Shown here piece by piece: positions 1 through 7,173 of a stretch of 64,000 bases of DNA. The first letter of the stretch is position 1; each line of letters starts with the position of its first letter. A program made the translations under genes and the position numbers. Source of the DNA: Rubrivirga sp. SAORIC476 (lineage in GTDB: Bacteria; Bacteroidota; Rhodothermia; Rhodothermales; Rubricoccaceae); the NCBI RefSeq assembly GCF_002283555.1, contig NZ_MVOI01000006.1:186001-250000 (forward strand), written 5' to 3'. Under the pieces are notes generated by a model. That model was not told the DNA's origin. It made no database searches and saw only the letters and a program-made list of their open reading frames with translations.

Positions 1-251
1 ATCACGAAGCCCATGATGGTCTTCAGGACGGTGTTGAGACCCAGCACGTCGGGCATCACGAGCAGGTCCATCGCCAGCCCGGCCCCGAAGCCCGCCGTCG
101 CGCCCGCCACCCGGCCGCGCCGGAGGGCGATGTACGCGACGTAGAGCAGGACCACGTCCGGCCAGACATCCCAGAGCCGGAGGTTGCTCAGGAGCCACTG
201 GAGCAGGACCACGGCCAGGCCCACGGCGACCTGGCGGAGCACATACGGCAT
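1..251 (-). CDS. mreD: Rod shape-determining protein MreD, N-terminal part (runs off window)
   Basis: Reading down from the ATG at 249-251 gives 83 codons before the left edge. The product opens MPYVLRQVAVGLAVVLLQWL and has about three hydrophobic segments with short charged turns (RRGRVAG), followed by GLAMDLLVMPDVLGLNT, the small-residue/D-L/LG-N pattern typical of MreD second and third helices. MreD is a small inner-membrane subunit of the elongasome that guides lateral wall synthesis with MreB, MreC, RodA and PBP2. Known families place it after mreC, but here the upstream gene on the same strand is dacB, so mreBC must lie elsewhere, or this is a stand-alone copy. Identification rests on hydropathy and a short motif in a partial sequence. 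Confidence 0.6.
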   Translation of the reverse strand, partial: MPYVLRQVAVGLAVVLLQWLLSNLRLWDVWPDVVLLYVAYIALRRGRVAGATAGFGAGLAMDLLVMPDVLGLNTVLKTIMGFV

Positions 252-276
252 GCGGACGAACGAGGAGAGGGGGGGG

Positions 277-284
277 AGAAGCTA
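277..284 (-). promoter_or_regulatory. TAGCTTCT, possible -7 box of mreD
   Basis: One of seven TAG(G/C)TT elements found upstream of start codons in this window. It lies 25 bases before the mreD ATG and resembles the Bacteroidota -7 consensus TAnnTTTG. No convincing -33 partner is visible. Confidence 0.3.
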
Positions 285-410
285 CGGGAGTCCGCGCCTA
301 CTCTCGTGGGCCGTGTCCGGTCCCGCCGCACCGCGAAGCCGCTCGGGAGTCCGCCTCGGTGCGGCCACCGGCCCCCTGCGGGTGAGGGGTTCGCGGGGCC
401 TTCGTCGCGG

Positions 411-1877
411 CTACTCCTCGTCCGCCGGGACACGGCGGCCGGTGGCGAGGGCGCGCACGATGTCGTCCTGCGCCTGCGCGATCCGCCCGCCGCTGGTCGT
501 GTAGTTGTTCGCCATCAACACGAACACGTACGGCGTCCCGCTCGGCCCGTCGACGTAGCCCGCGAGGCAGCGGACGGCCAGCAGCGAGCCGGTCTTGGCG
601 CGGACCGGCACGCCTGAGAGCCGGTTGCGCAGCGTCGAGCCGGCGCCGCCGCCCTCGGGGAGCGACCGCCGGAACGCCCCGCTGGCGGGGTGGGCCCGCA
701 TCGCGCGGAGGACGGCGCCCAGCGAGGCCGGCGTCACCATGTCCTTGCGCGAGAGGCCCGAGCCGTCGGCGAGGTAGAGGTCGCCGCCGTCGACGCCCGC
801 CGCCGTCACGAACGCCTGCACGCGGTCCTCGGCGGTGTCCGTGTCGCCGCCGCCGATCGTGCGGAAGACCTGCTCGGCGTAGAGGTTGTCCGACTCGCGG
901 TTGATGCGCTCCACGATCTCGTCGAGCGTCGGCGAGACGTAGGCCTGCAGCGGCTCGGCGCCGTCATAGGACGGCTTCTGCTGCGAGTCGTCCACGTCGA
1001 CGCGCACGGCGCGGGACACGTCGATGCCCGCTTCCTCCAGGCGCAACGCGAAGGCGTGGACGGCGAAGAGGGTCGGGTTGGCGACCGGGACGCGGAGCGT
1101 GCCGCGGTAGTTGGAGGGGACGCCGCCGCGGAGCACGAACGTGTCCGTCCCCAGCGTCCGCTCGATGTCGATGCGGCCCCCGCCGGACCGCGTCACGGCG
1201 TCGCCAGTGACGGCCGCGAAGCCGGGCGGGTCGGACTCGAAGCGCGGCGCCTGGCCCGGGCTCGTCCCCTCGATGCGGATGGAGACGAGGTTGTCGCCCC
1301 AGACGAGGCCGCCCGCGGGCGGCGCGTAGCTCTCGGTCGCGATGTGGGTCACGTCCCAGCCCTCGCCGTAGCGCGCGTCCTCGAACGCGTCGTCGTCGCC
1401 GATGATGCGGCCGTCGATGCGGCGGACGCCCGCGGCCACGAGCGCCTCGGCCCAGGTCTCGAGCGGGTCGCCGTGGCCCTCACTGCCGAAGGTGGGGTCG
1501 CCGGAGCCGCGGATGACGAGGTCGCCCCGGAGCGTGCCGTCGGCCGAGACCTCGCCGAAGTGGTAGAGGCGCGTCGTGTAGCGGAACGTCGGGCCGAGGC
1601 GGTCGAGGGCGACGGCGGTCGTGAACAGCTTCAGGTTGGAGGCCGGGAGCAGGTTCTTGTCCGCGTTGCGGCTCAGCACCACGCGCCCGTCGCGGGCGTC
1701 GCGGACCTCGATGCCCCAGATGGCCGACGGCAGGTCGGCGTCGGCCAGGATCTCGTCGATGATGGCGAGGGTCTGGGCCTCCTGTCCGTCGGCGTCGGCC
1801 TGGGAGGGCGGGGCGAGCCAGAGGACGGCCGCGACGGCGAGGACGAGGGACAGGGCGAGCGGCCAGGCGCGGGACAT
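411..1877 (-). CDS. dacB: D-alanyl-D-alanine carboxypeptidase/endopeptidase, PBP4 family (S13)
   Basis: A 488-residue exported penicillin-binding protein that trims pentapeptide stems and cleaves peptide cross-links in the periplasm. A signal peptide (MSRAWPLALSLVLAVAAVLW) precedes all three active-site motifs of serine peptidase family S13: SxxK as S80-N-L-K83, SxN as S329-D-N, and KTG at K428-T-G. The long insert between the first two motifs is normal for PBP4. I chose the ATG at 1877 because it places the signal peptide at the N-terminus; a TTG at 1916 would add 13 non-hydrophobic residues. It is followed by mreD on the same strand after 159 bases, a sensible pairing of wall-remodelling genes. 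Confidence 0.92.
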   Translation of the reverse strand: MSRAWPLALSLVLAVAAVLWLAPPSQADADGQEAQTLAIIDEILADADLPSAIWGIEVRDARDGRVVLSRNADKNLLPASNLKLFTTAVALDRLGPTFRYTTRLYHFGEVSADGTLRGDLVIRGSGDPTFGSEGHGDPLETWAEALVAAGVRRIDGRIIGDDDAFEDARYGEGWDVTHIATESYAPPAGGLVWGDNLVSIRIEGTSPGQAPRFESDPPGFAAVTGDAVTRSGGGRIDIERTLGTDTFVLRGGVPSNYRGTLRVPVANPTLFAVHAFALRLEEAGIDVSRAVRVDVDDSQQKPSYDGAEPLQAYVSPTLDEIVERINRESDNLYAEQVFRTIGGGDTDTAEDRVQAFVTAAGVDGGDLYLADGSGLSRKDMVTPASLGAVLRAMRAHPASGAFRRSLPEGGGAGSTLRNRLSGVPVRAKTGSLLAVRCLAGYVDGPSGTPYVFVLMANNYTTSGGRIAQAQDDIVRALATGRRVPADEE

Positions 1878-1912
1878 CGGGGGACGGGTGGGGGGACCGG
1901 GAGCCAACGCGC

Positions 1913-1920
1913 CCAAGCTA
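1913..1920 (-). promoter_or_regulatory. TAGCTTGG, possible -7 box of dacB
   Basis: Lies 35 bases before the chosen dacB start, and overlaps the rejected upstream TTG start, which supports the downstream ATG. Same octamer as at 26138-26145. Confidence 0.35.
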
Positions 1921-1971
1921 CCCGTCGTGCGCGCCTCGCTCGCGGAAAGCGGGACGGCGTCTGGCCCTGCC

Positions 1972-1989
1972 CCCCTCGGCGCCGAGGGG
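1972..1989. terminator. Perfect 18-bp palindrome CCCCTCGGCGCCGAGGGG
   Basis: Lies 17 bases beyond the stop of the small membrane gene at 2007-2252. GC-rich stem without a U-tract; one of a set with the CCTCGG/CCGAGG core in this window. Confidence 0.45.
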
Positions 1990-2006
1990 AGCCGCCTCGC
2001 AGGGCG

Positions 2007-2252
2007 CTACGCCTGCTCGGTCACCCGCACGTCCGTCAGGTCCCCGTGGACATCCAGCTTGGCCTCCAGCGTCGCGCTCATCCGCAAGACGCGGCGGGCA
2101 AGGCCGTCCGGGTCGTCGGCGGTGCCCGTCAGCAGGTCCACGGCGAGGGCGGCGAACGACAGGGGGACCAGCAGGGTCGCCGCCAGGCCTGCCAGCCAGA
2201 CGCGGGCGTTGTACGTGACGACGTCGGAGATGAGGGCGGAGCGGGCGGACAC
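2007..2252 (-). CDS. Small membrane protein, function unknown
   Basis: An 81-residue product starting at GTG. One strong transmembrane segment (WLAGLAATLLVPLSFAALAV, about residues 19-38) follows a short N-terminal region; the C-terminal half is soluble and ends RVTEQA. Not recognised as a named family. Support for coding comes from the coherent amphipathic composition, high GC at third positions, a palindrome 17 bases past the stop, and 48-base spacing to the end of idi on the same strand. It could be co-transcribed with idi. Confidence 0.6.
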   Translation of the reverse strand: MSARSALISDVVTYNARVWLAGLAATLLVPLSFAALAVDLLTGTADDPDGLARRVLRMSATLEAKLDVHGDLTDVRVTEQA

Positions 2253-2300
2253 GGTCGGGAGGGTGTGTGTGCTCGCCCTACGGACCCGTGGTCCGCGGAG

Positions 2301-2846
2301 TTACGACGCCCCGAAGCCGCGTGCCGCCTCGGCGACCTCGTCGCGGAAGAGGCGGAACCACGGCGTGTAGCGGTCCGGCCGGGTGGCCATGTCCGCCCGG
2401 AGCACGTCGGCTTCGGCCCACTCCCAACTCGACACCTCCGCGGCGGCGGGCACCGGCGTCCCCTGGAAGCGGCCGACGAAGACGTGGTCCAACTCGTGCT
2501 CCACCAGCTTCTCGGGGCCGACGAGGTCGGCCCGGTAGACGCGCGAGAAGGCGGGCTGGAGGAGGCAGCGGACGCCCATCTCCTCGTCGAGGCGGCGGTG
2601 GGCCGCGGCGTCAGGCGTCTCGCCGGGGCGCGGGTGCGTGCAGGCCGTGTTCGACCAGAGGCCCGGCGAGTGGTACTTGCCGTCTGCGCGGCGCTGGAGG
2701 AGCCACCGGCCGCGGTCGTCGAACAGGAACACGGACACGGCGCGGTGCAGCCGCCCATCGCGGTGGACGGCCAGCTTTTCGGCCGTGCCCAGTTCGCGGT
2801 CGGCGGCGTCCACGAGGACGACGCGCTCGGTGAGGTCGGGAGTCAT
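2301..2846 (-). CDS. idi: Isopentenyl-diphosphate delta-isomerase, type I
   Basis: A 181-residue Nudix-fold enzyme interconverting isopentenyl and dimethylallyl diphosphate, feeding carotenoids, quinones and undecaprenol. The catalytic cysteine is C69 in NTACTHPRPGE, with metal ligands H28, H34 and H71; the glutamates E116 and E118 lie in VEHELDHVF, matching the E. coli layout. Length equals the usual type I enzyme (about 180). The start is the ATG at 2844-2846, which gives the standard N-terminus (MTPDLTERVVLVDAADRELG); a longer in-frame reading upstream has no family resemblance. Cytoplasmic. Confidence 0.93.
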   Translation of the reverse strand: MTPDLTERVVLVDAADRELGTAEKLAVHRDGRLHRAVSVFLFDDRGRWLLQRRADGKYHSPGLWSNTACTHPRPGETPDAAAHRRLDEEMGVRCLLQPAFSRVYRADLVGPEKLVEHELDHVFVGRFQGTPVPAAAEVSSWEWAEADVLRADMATRPDRYTPWFRLFRDEVAEAARGFGAS

Positions 2847-3011
2847 GGCACAAGAATGCGGCGCGGGCGGGGCCGTCGGCGTCGGGCGTCCCCGGAGAGC
2901 GCCCTCGCAGACAGCCCCAACGTACGCGAGGGGGGACCCGTTCGGTGTCCGTCGCCGCGGAGCGTCGGACGTAGAGGTTGGATTCCGTGGCGAGCGTCGA
3001 TATGCTTTGGT

Positions 3012-3977
3012 ATGCGAACGGCTTTCCTCTTCGTCCTCCTCGCCCTGTCCGCCTCGGTGGCCGTGTCGGCGCAGCCGGAGGGGGAGCCGATCCCGGACCC
3101 GACCCCTCCGCACCAGTACTACCCGCTGGCGGTCGGCAACGTCTGGGAATATGCCAACCAGGGTCTGCTGCCGCTGACCGAGGGGTATTTCCTGCGTCGA
3201 GAGATCCTCCGCGACACGGTCATCGAGGGACGGACCTACTTCGTCGAGGTGCGGTCGCGGAACGACGACGACGGCATGGGCTGGCACTCGTCCCGGACGA
3301 CGCTCGTCCGCTTCGACTCGACCTCCGCGCGGCCCGTTCAGTGGGGCGGCACGCGGGAGGGTGCATTCGAGTGCTCCTTCCGCGGAGACTTCGGAGCGGC
3401 CATCGTGTGCTGGGACGAGACGTTCCCCGACGGTGACACGTACGTCGGCGGGCAGGTGGACGCGGTCATCCCCTTTGGGGGCGGAGGGCGAGGCCTCCCC
3501 CCACCGGGCGAGATGGAGGTCGCGGCGACGAAGACGTTTTACCCGCTTGGGCCCGCTGATCCCGGCACCTTGCCGTACTACGCCGCGCCCATCGGCTACG
3601 CAGGGGAGACGCCCGGCTTCTGTACGGGCTGCTGGCGCAATTTGACCTACGCCCGCGTCCGTCTGGACGATGGCTCGGTCTACGAGGTTGGCGAGCGCTA
3701 CGCGGTCGCAGCCGACGCCGCGCCCGAGGCGGGCGGCCTGACGCTGGGGGGCGGCCCGAATCCCACCGCGGGCGCCCTCACCCTCCGCCTCGGCGGCGTG
3801 GCGGGCGAGGCGGTGACGCTGGAGGCGTTCGACGCGCGGGGGCGCCAGGTGTGGGCGAGGGAGGTTCTCGGCCAGCAGCCGGTCTCTGTGGACGCGTCGG
3901 GCTGGGCGCCGGGGCTCTACCTCGTCCGCGCGAGGACTGGCACTGAGGACGTCACGACGACGATCGTCCGGCGGTAA
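3012..3977 (+). CDS. Secreted protein with type IX secretion C-terminal sorting domain
   Basis: A 321-residue exported protein: signal peptide ending SVAVSAQ (residues 1-20), then a central domain opening PLAVGNVWEYANQG, a motif of unnamed secreted domains in Bacteroidota and Myxococcota, and a C-terminal region of about 75 residues with the Por sorting pattern (GGGPNPTAGALTLRL, then a VTLEAFDARGRQVW strand and a final GLYLVRARTGTEDVTTTIVRR). Four cysteines in the middle (ECSF, VCW, FCTGCW) could form disulfides. The ATG at 3012 gives a good signal peptide. The function of the central domain is unknown. Confidence 0.8.
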   Translation: MRTAFLFVLLALSASVAVSAQPEGEPIPDPTPPHQYYPLAVGNVWEYANQGLLPLTEGYFLRREILRDTVIEGRTYFVEVRSRNDDDGMGWHSSRTTLVRFDSTSARPVQWGGTREGAFECSFRGDFGAAIVCWDETFPDGDTYVGGQVDAVIPFGGGGRGLPPPGEMEVAATKTFYPLGPADPGTLPYYAAPIGYAGETPGFCTGCWRNLTYARVRLDDGSVYEVGERYAVAADAAPEAGGLTLGGGPNPTAGALTLRLGGVAGEAVTLEAFDARGRQVWAREVLGQQPVSVDASGWAPGLYLVRARTGTEDVTTTIVRR

Positions 3978-4401
3978 AGGCGGGGTCTGTGCGCGCCTCC
4001 CGGATCGCCTGGAGGACTTTCTCCTGAACAGACACCGTGCCCACGTGGGGCGTCCCGACCTGGAGCGCGTAGCTCGTCATCCACAGCACGGACCGCTTGC
4101 GCACGTCGACGATGTCCTCCCATGGGATGAGGAGGGGCGGGTGGCCGGGGCGGAACGGGAGCGGGACGCTCAGGTGGAGGCCCTCCGGCTCGATGGCCAC
4201 GTGGAGCGCGCTGTTGTAGTTCGACAGGCCGACGGCGCCACTCGTGAACCGAAAGCGGCGGCTCGTCGGCGGCGCGTCGGTCTGGTAGTGCCGGGCGAAT
4301 CGGGCCCAGCCCATCTGCGCGATGATCCACACGACCCCGCTCCAGAAGAGAGGGAAGACGACCAGGAAGGCGAGCGGGATGAGGATCCACCAGAGGGCCA
4401 T
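3952..4401 (-). CDS. Membrane-anchored PH-like domain protein, function unknown
   Basis: A 149-residue product from the ATG at 4399-4401. One or two N-terminal transmembrane segments (MALWWILIPLAFLVVFPLFW, then WSGVVWIIAQMGW) precede a soluble beta-rich domain in which PFRPGHPPLLIPWEDI and VDVRKRSVLW resemble the bacterial PH-like domains that face the cytoplasm. Its 3' end overlaps the end of the convergent secreted-protein gene by 26 bases. Homology to a specific family is not certain. Confidence 0.7.
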   Translation of the reverse strand: MALWWILIPLAFLVVFPLFWSGVVWIIAQMGWARFARHYQTDAPPTSRRFRFTSGAVGLSNYNSALHVAIEPEGLHLSVPLPFRPGHPPLLIPWEDIVDVRKRSVLWMTSYALQVGTPHVGTVSVQEKVLQAIREARTDPAFTAGRSSS

Positions 4402-4438
4402 GGTGGAGTCTACGGCTGCCACCGCTCGCCTCGGCAGG

Positions 4439-6631
4439 TCAGAGCGTCGCTTCCTCGGGCGCGCCGCTGTGGACGAGGAGCACAGTGCCCGCGGCGGCGG
4501 CCAGCCCGTCGAGGCCTTCGCCGTAGGCATCCGCCTCGCCCGCGTCGGGGCGCTGCATGCCGAGGACCGTCAGGTCGGCGTCGGCGGAGTGCTCGCGGAC
4601 GAGGTCCGCGAAGGGCCGGTCGCGGTCGGCCCGAACCAGGACCACCACCTCGGCCTCCACGCGGACTGCCTCCAGCAGGCGCTCGGTCTCGGCGCGAACG
4701 CCCGCGACGGCCTCCTCGCGGCCCACCATGCGCAGGACCCGGAGCGTGGCGCCGTCCCAGTCACGGTGGCGGCGGACGAGGTGGGCGAGCAGCAGCATCA
4801 GGTCGCCGTTGCCGCCGCGCCCGCCCCACCAGACCTGGATCGTCCGCCGCGCGCCGAAGCCTCGCGCGTCGTCGACGCGCAGGAAGAGGACGGCCTTGCC
4901 GAGGTCGGCGAGGTCGCGGAGGACGCGGAGCAGCAGGGCCCGCCCTCCCGCCGACCCGCTCCAGCCCATCAGCACCGCGTTGGCCTCCAGCCGCCCGACG
5001 CCGTGCGACTGGGCGACGGCCACGGCGCCCGAGGCGAAGTCGGACACGATCTGCGCCTCGGCGAACGCCGCCATCCGGTGGTCGCGGATGTAGGTCCGGA
5101 TCCGCTCGCGCGCCTGCCGCCGCAGCGCGGGTTTGTTGGGCTCGTCGATGGCCCCGGTGATGAGCTGGCTGAAGGTGACCACGCCGCGCCCGAGGCTGAG
5201 CCAGTTGGCCAGGGAAACCAGCCGCTCGCGGTTGTGGGGCTGACCGGTGAACACCATCAGGTTGGGCCGCCAGTTGCGCGGGTCGGGCGCCTTGCGCTCC
5301 AGCTTGAGGAGCGCGAACCGCGCCAGCGAGGTCCAGACGCCGCTCCGCACGTCGCCCCACGCCTCCACCGTCTCGCGGCGTCGCAGCGCGAAGTAGATGC
5401 CGTACGTGACCACGATGGCAGCCACGGTGGCGGGCGCGTTGATCAGGAACATGGCCCCGTAGCAGCCCAGCGCGCCCAGCGCGGGGACCAGCACCGGCAC
5501 GGCGAAGGTCGGCCGGAAGCTCGGGTTGCCGACGGCCTTCTCCAGCGCGGCCACCAGGTTCACCATGCCGTACGTGTTCAGGAAGAACATCGTGATGACC
5601 GGCGCGACGGCGTCGATGTCGCCCGCCCAGATCACGGCGACCGCCACGAGGCCCGTCAGCAACACCGCCGCGCGGGGCTCAGTCGGGCTGCCCATCCGCC
5701 CGGCCATCCAGCGCGGCACCACGCGGTCACTCGCGACGGCCTCCAGTGTCCGCGGGGCGGCGAGCACGCTGCCCAGTGCGCTCGACAGCGTGCTCGCGGC
5801 GACGCCCGCCAGGATCAGAATGGGCACGGCCGCCAGGTCGGACATGGCAGCGGTGTTGGAGATCAACTCCTCGGCCGTGAAGTGGGTCGCGAACCAGACC
5901 GCAGCGGCCACATAGACGACGGACGTCACCAGGATCGACGCGATGGTGCCGACGGGGATGCTCCGCGACGGGTCTTTGAGGTCGCCCGAGAGCGAGATGC
6001 CCACCTCGATGCCGGTCACGGCGGGGAAGAAGACCGCGAACACGACCCAGAACGAGACGCCCTCGCCGCTGGCCAGCCCGGCCGTCGGCGCGCTGATGTC
6101 GCCCCAGCCGCCCGCGAAGAACGACACCAGGGCGGCCACCAGGACTGCCAGGATGCCGAACTGGATCTTGAGCGCGAAGTCCGCCCCGACGTACGCGATC
6201 ACGACGAACGCGAGCGCCACGCCGGTCGCCAGAAGTTGCGGGTCCAGGCCGGCCATGAACGGCACGACGGACATCGCCTCCACGAAGCCGATGATGTAGA
6301 ACGCCACCGAGATCGCCTGCGAGAGGTACAGCGGGATCCCGATCGCGCCGCCGATCTCCAGCCCCAGCGACCGCGAGATGAGGTAGTAGTTGCCGCCCGC
6401 CCGTACGTCCATGCTCGTCGCGATGGACGAGAGCGAGAGCCCGGTCAGGAACGAGATCGCGTTCGCGAGCAGGATGATGACGAGCGCGCCCCACAGCCCC
6501 GCCTGCCCGACCACCCAGCCGGTGCGCAGGAAGAGGATGATGCCCAGGATCGTGAGCACGTTCGGCGTGAACACGCCGGCGAACGTGCCGAAACGGGCGG
6601 TGGACGCGGGAGCCTCGCGGTCGGCCATCAT
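4439..6631 (-). CDS. SLC12-type (cation-chloride cotransporter-like) APC permease with soluble C-terminal domain
   Basis: A 730-residue inner-membrane transporter. About twelve hydrophobic segments occupy residues 15-440, beginning GVFTPNVLTILGIILFLRTG, the hallmark first helix of the Na-K-Cl cotransporter (SLC12) branch, with GGNYYLISRSLG and FPAVTGIEVG further in. The remaining 290 residues are soluble: WRPNLMVFTGQP and the universal-stress-like stretches GRALLLRVLRDLADLG and ADLTVLGMQRPDAG match the regulatory C-terminus of that family. Substrate (K+, Cl- or amino acid) cannot be read from sequence. Adjacent ATGs at 6631 and 6628 are both possible starts. Confidence 0.85.
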   Translation of the reverse strand: MMADREAPASTARFGTFAGVFTPNVLTILGIILFLRTGWVVGQAGLWGALVIILLANAISFLTGLSLSSIATSMDVRAGGNYYLISRSLGLEIGGAIGIPLYLSQAISVAFYIIGFVEAMSVVPFMAGLDPQLLATGVALAFVVIAYVGADFALKIQFGILAVLVAALVSFFAGGWGDISAPTAGLASGEGVSFWVVFAVFFPAVTGIEVGISLSGDLKDPSRSIPVGTIASILVTSVVYVAAAVWFATHFTAEELISNTAAMSDLAAVPILILAGVAASTLSSALGSVLAAPRTLEAVASDRVVPRWMAGRMGSPTEPRAAVLLTGLVAVAVIWAGDIDAVAPVITMFFLNTYGMVNLVAALEKAVGNPSFRPTFAVPVLVPALGALGCYGAMFLINAPATVAAIVVTYGIYFALRRRETVEAWGDVRSGVWTSLARFALLKLERKAPDPRNWRPNLMVFTGQPHNRERLVSLANWLSLGRGVVTFSQLITGAIDEPNKPALRRQARERIRTYIRDHRMAAFAEAQIVSDFASGAVAVAQSHGVGRLEANAVLMGWSGSAGGRALLLRVLRDLADLGKAVLFLRVDDARGFGARRTIQVWWGGRGGNGDLMLLLAHLVRRHRDWDGATLRVLRMVGREEAVAGVRAETERLLEAVRVEAEVVVLVRADRDRPFADLVREHSADADLTVLGMQRPDAGEADAYGEGLDGLAAAAGTVLLVHSGAPEEATL

Positions 6632-6721
6632 GGGGAGTGGAGAGCGCCGGAGTGTAGCGCCGACTTCGCCCCGGTGCACCGCAGCACGCCCTGCGACGCG
6701 GCCATCGGCTCTCTGGCCTGA

Positions 6722-6934
6722 GTGGCCCCGCCCTTGCACCTCGCGACCCACCTCGCCGTCCTCACTCTGCTCGCCTCGGTCACCGCCTCGGCCCAGCCCG
6801 CGTTGGACGAGTTCGACGCCCACGTGAACCGGCTCTTGTTTCTCGACGGGGGGCTGGGGGGGGCGCGCCTGGGGCGATGTCAACGGAGACGCCTTCGTGG
6901 ATGGTCCTTCGTGTCGCGCACGATGAACGCGTGA
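6722..6934 (+). pseudogene. Remnant of a secreted FG-GAP/VCBS-type repeat protein
   Basis: A GTG-initiated reading frame begins with a clean signal peptide (VLTLLASVTASAQ) and runs into HVNRLLFLDGG, like the ANRLYRNDGG repeats of ASPIC/UnbV and FG-GAP proteins. After a G-rich tract at 6849-6867 that frame loses meaning, but the shifted frame reads WGDVNGDAFVDG, the calcium-binding core of an FG-GAP/VCBS repeat, before a stop at 6921-6923. This looks like a gene inactivated by slippage in the G tract and by loss of its 3' part. The fragment is too short for certainty. Confidence 0.35.
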
Positions 6935-7121
6935 TGCGGTGCGACGTAGGGCTGCCGGTCGGGGTCGGGCTGTGAGACGAATGCGAACGGTTGCGACAGT
7001 TGGATGGGCCCCTTGGTCCACGTCAGCCCTCCGGACCGTCCCGCTGACATGGGAAGCCCGCGGATGCTCGTCTTTCGAGGCAGGCGCTCGGGAGGCGATC
7101 TGGCCGGAGGACGGCCAGAAA
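6935..7121. other. No gene seen
   Basis: Together with the remnant this fills the 540-base gap between the transporter start and the M36 stop. I find no coding-like frame or repeat here beyond the terminator that follows. Confidence 0.5.
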
Positions 7122-7153
7122 ATGGGGCGGCCCTCCGAAGAGGACCGCCCCAT
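7122..7153 (-). terminator. Hairpin with C(UUCG)G loop, terminator of the M36 peptidase gene
   Basis: ATGGGGCGG at 7122-7130 pairs with CCGCCCCAT at 7145-7153; after one mismatch four more pairs close on a tetraloop that reads UUCG in the minus-strand RNA. The minus strand continues TTTC. It lies 20 bases past the stop at 7174. Confidence 0.75.
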
Positions 7154-7173
7154 GCTGCCGGGAGAGGGAGCGC

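Noticed and set aside
690-3011. In-frame upstream extension of the secreted protein at 3012, over dacB and idi.
   Set aside because: It overlaps two well-supported minus-strand genes and would hide a clean signal peptide at 3012.
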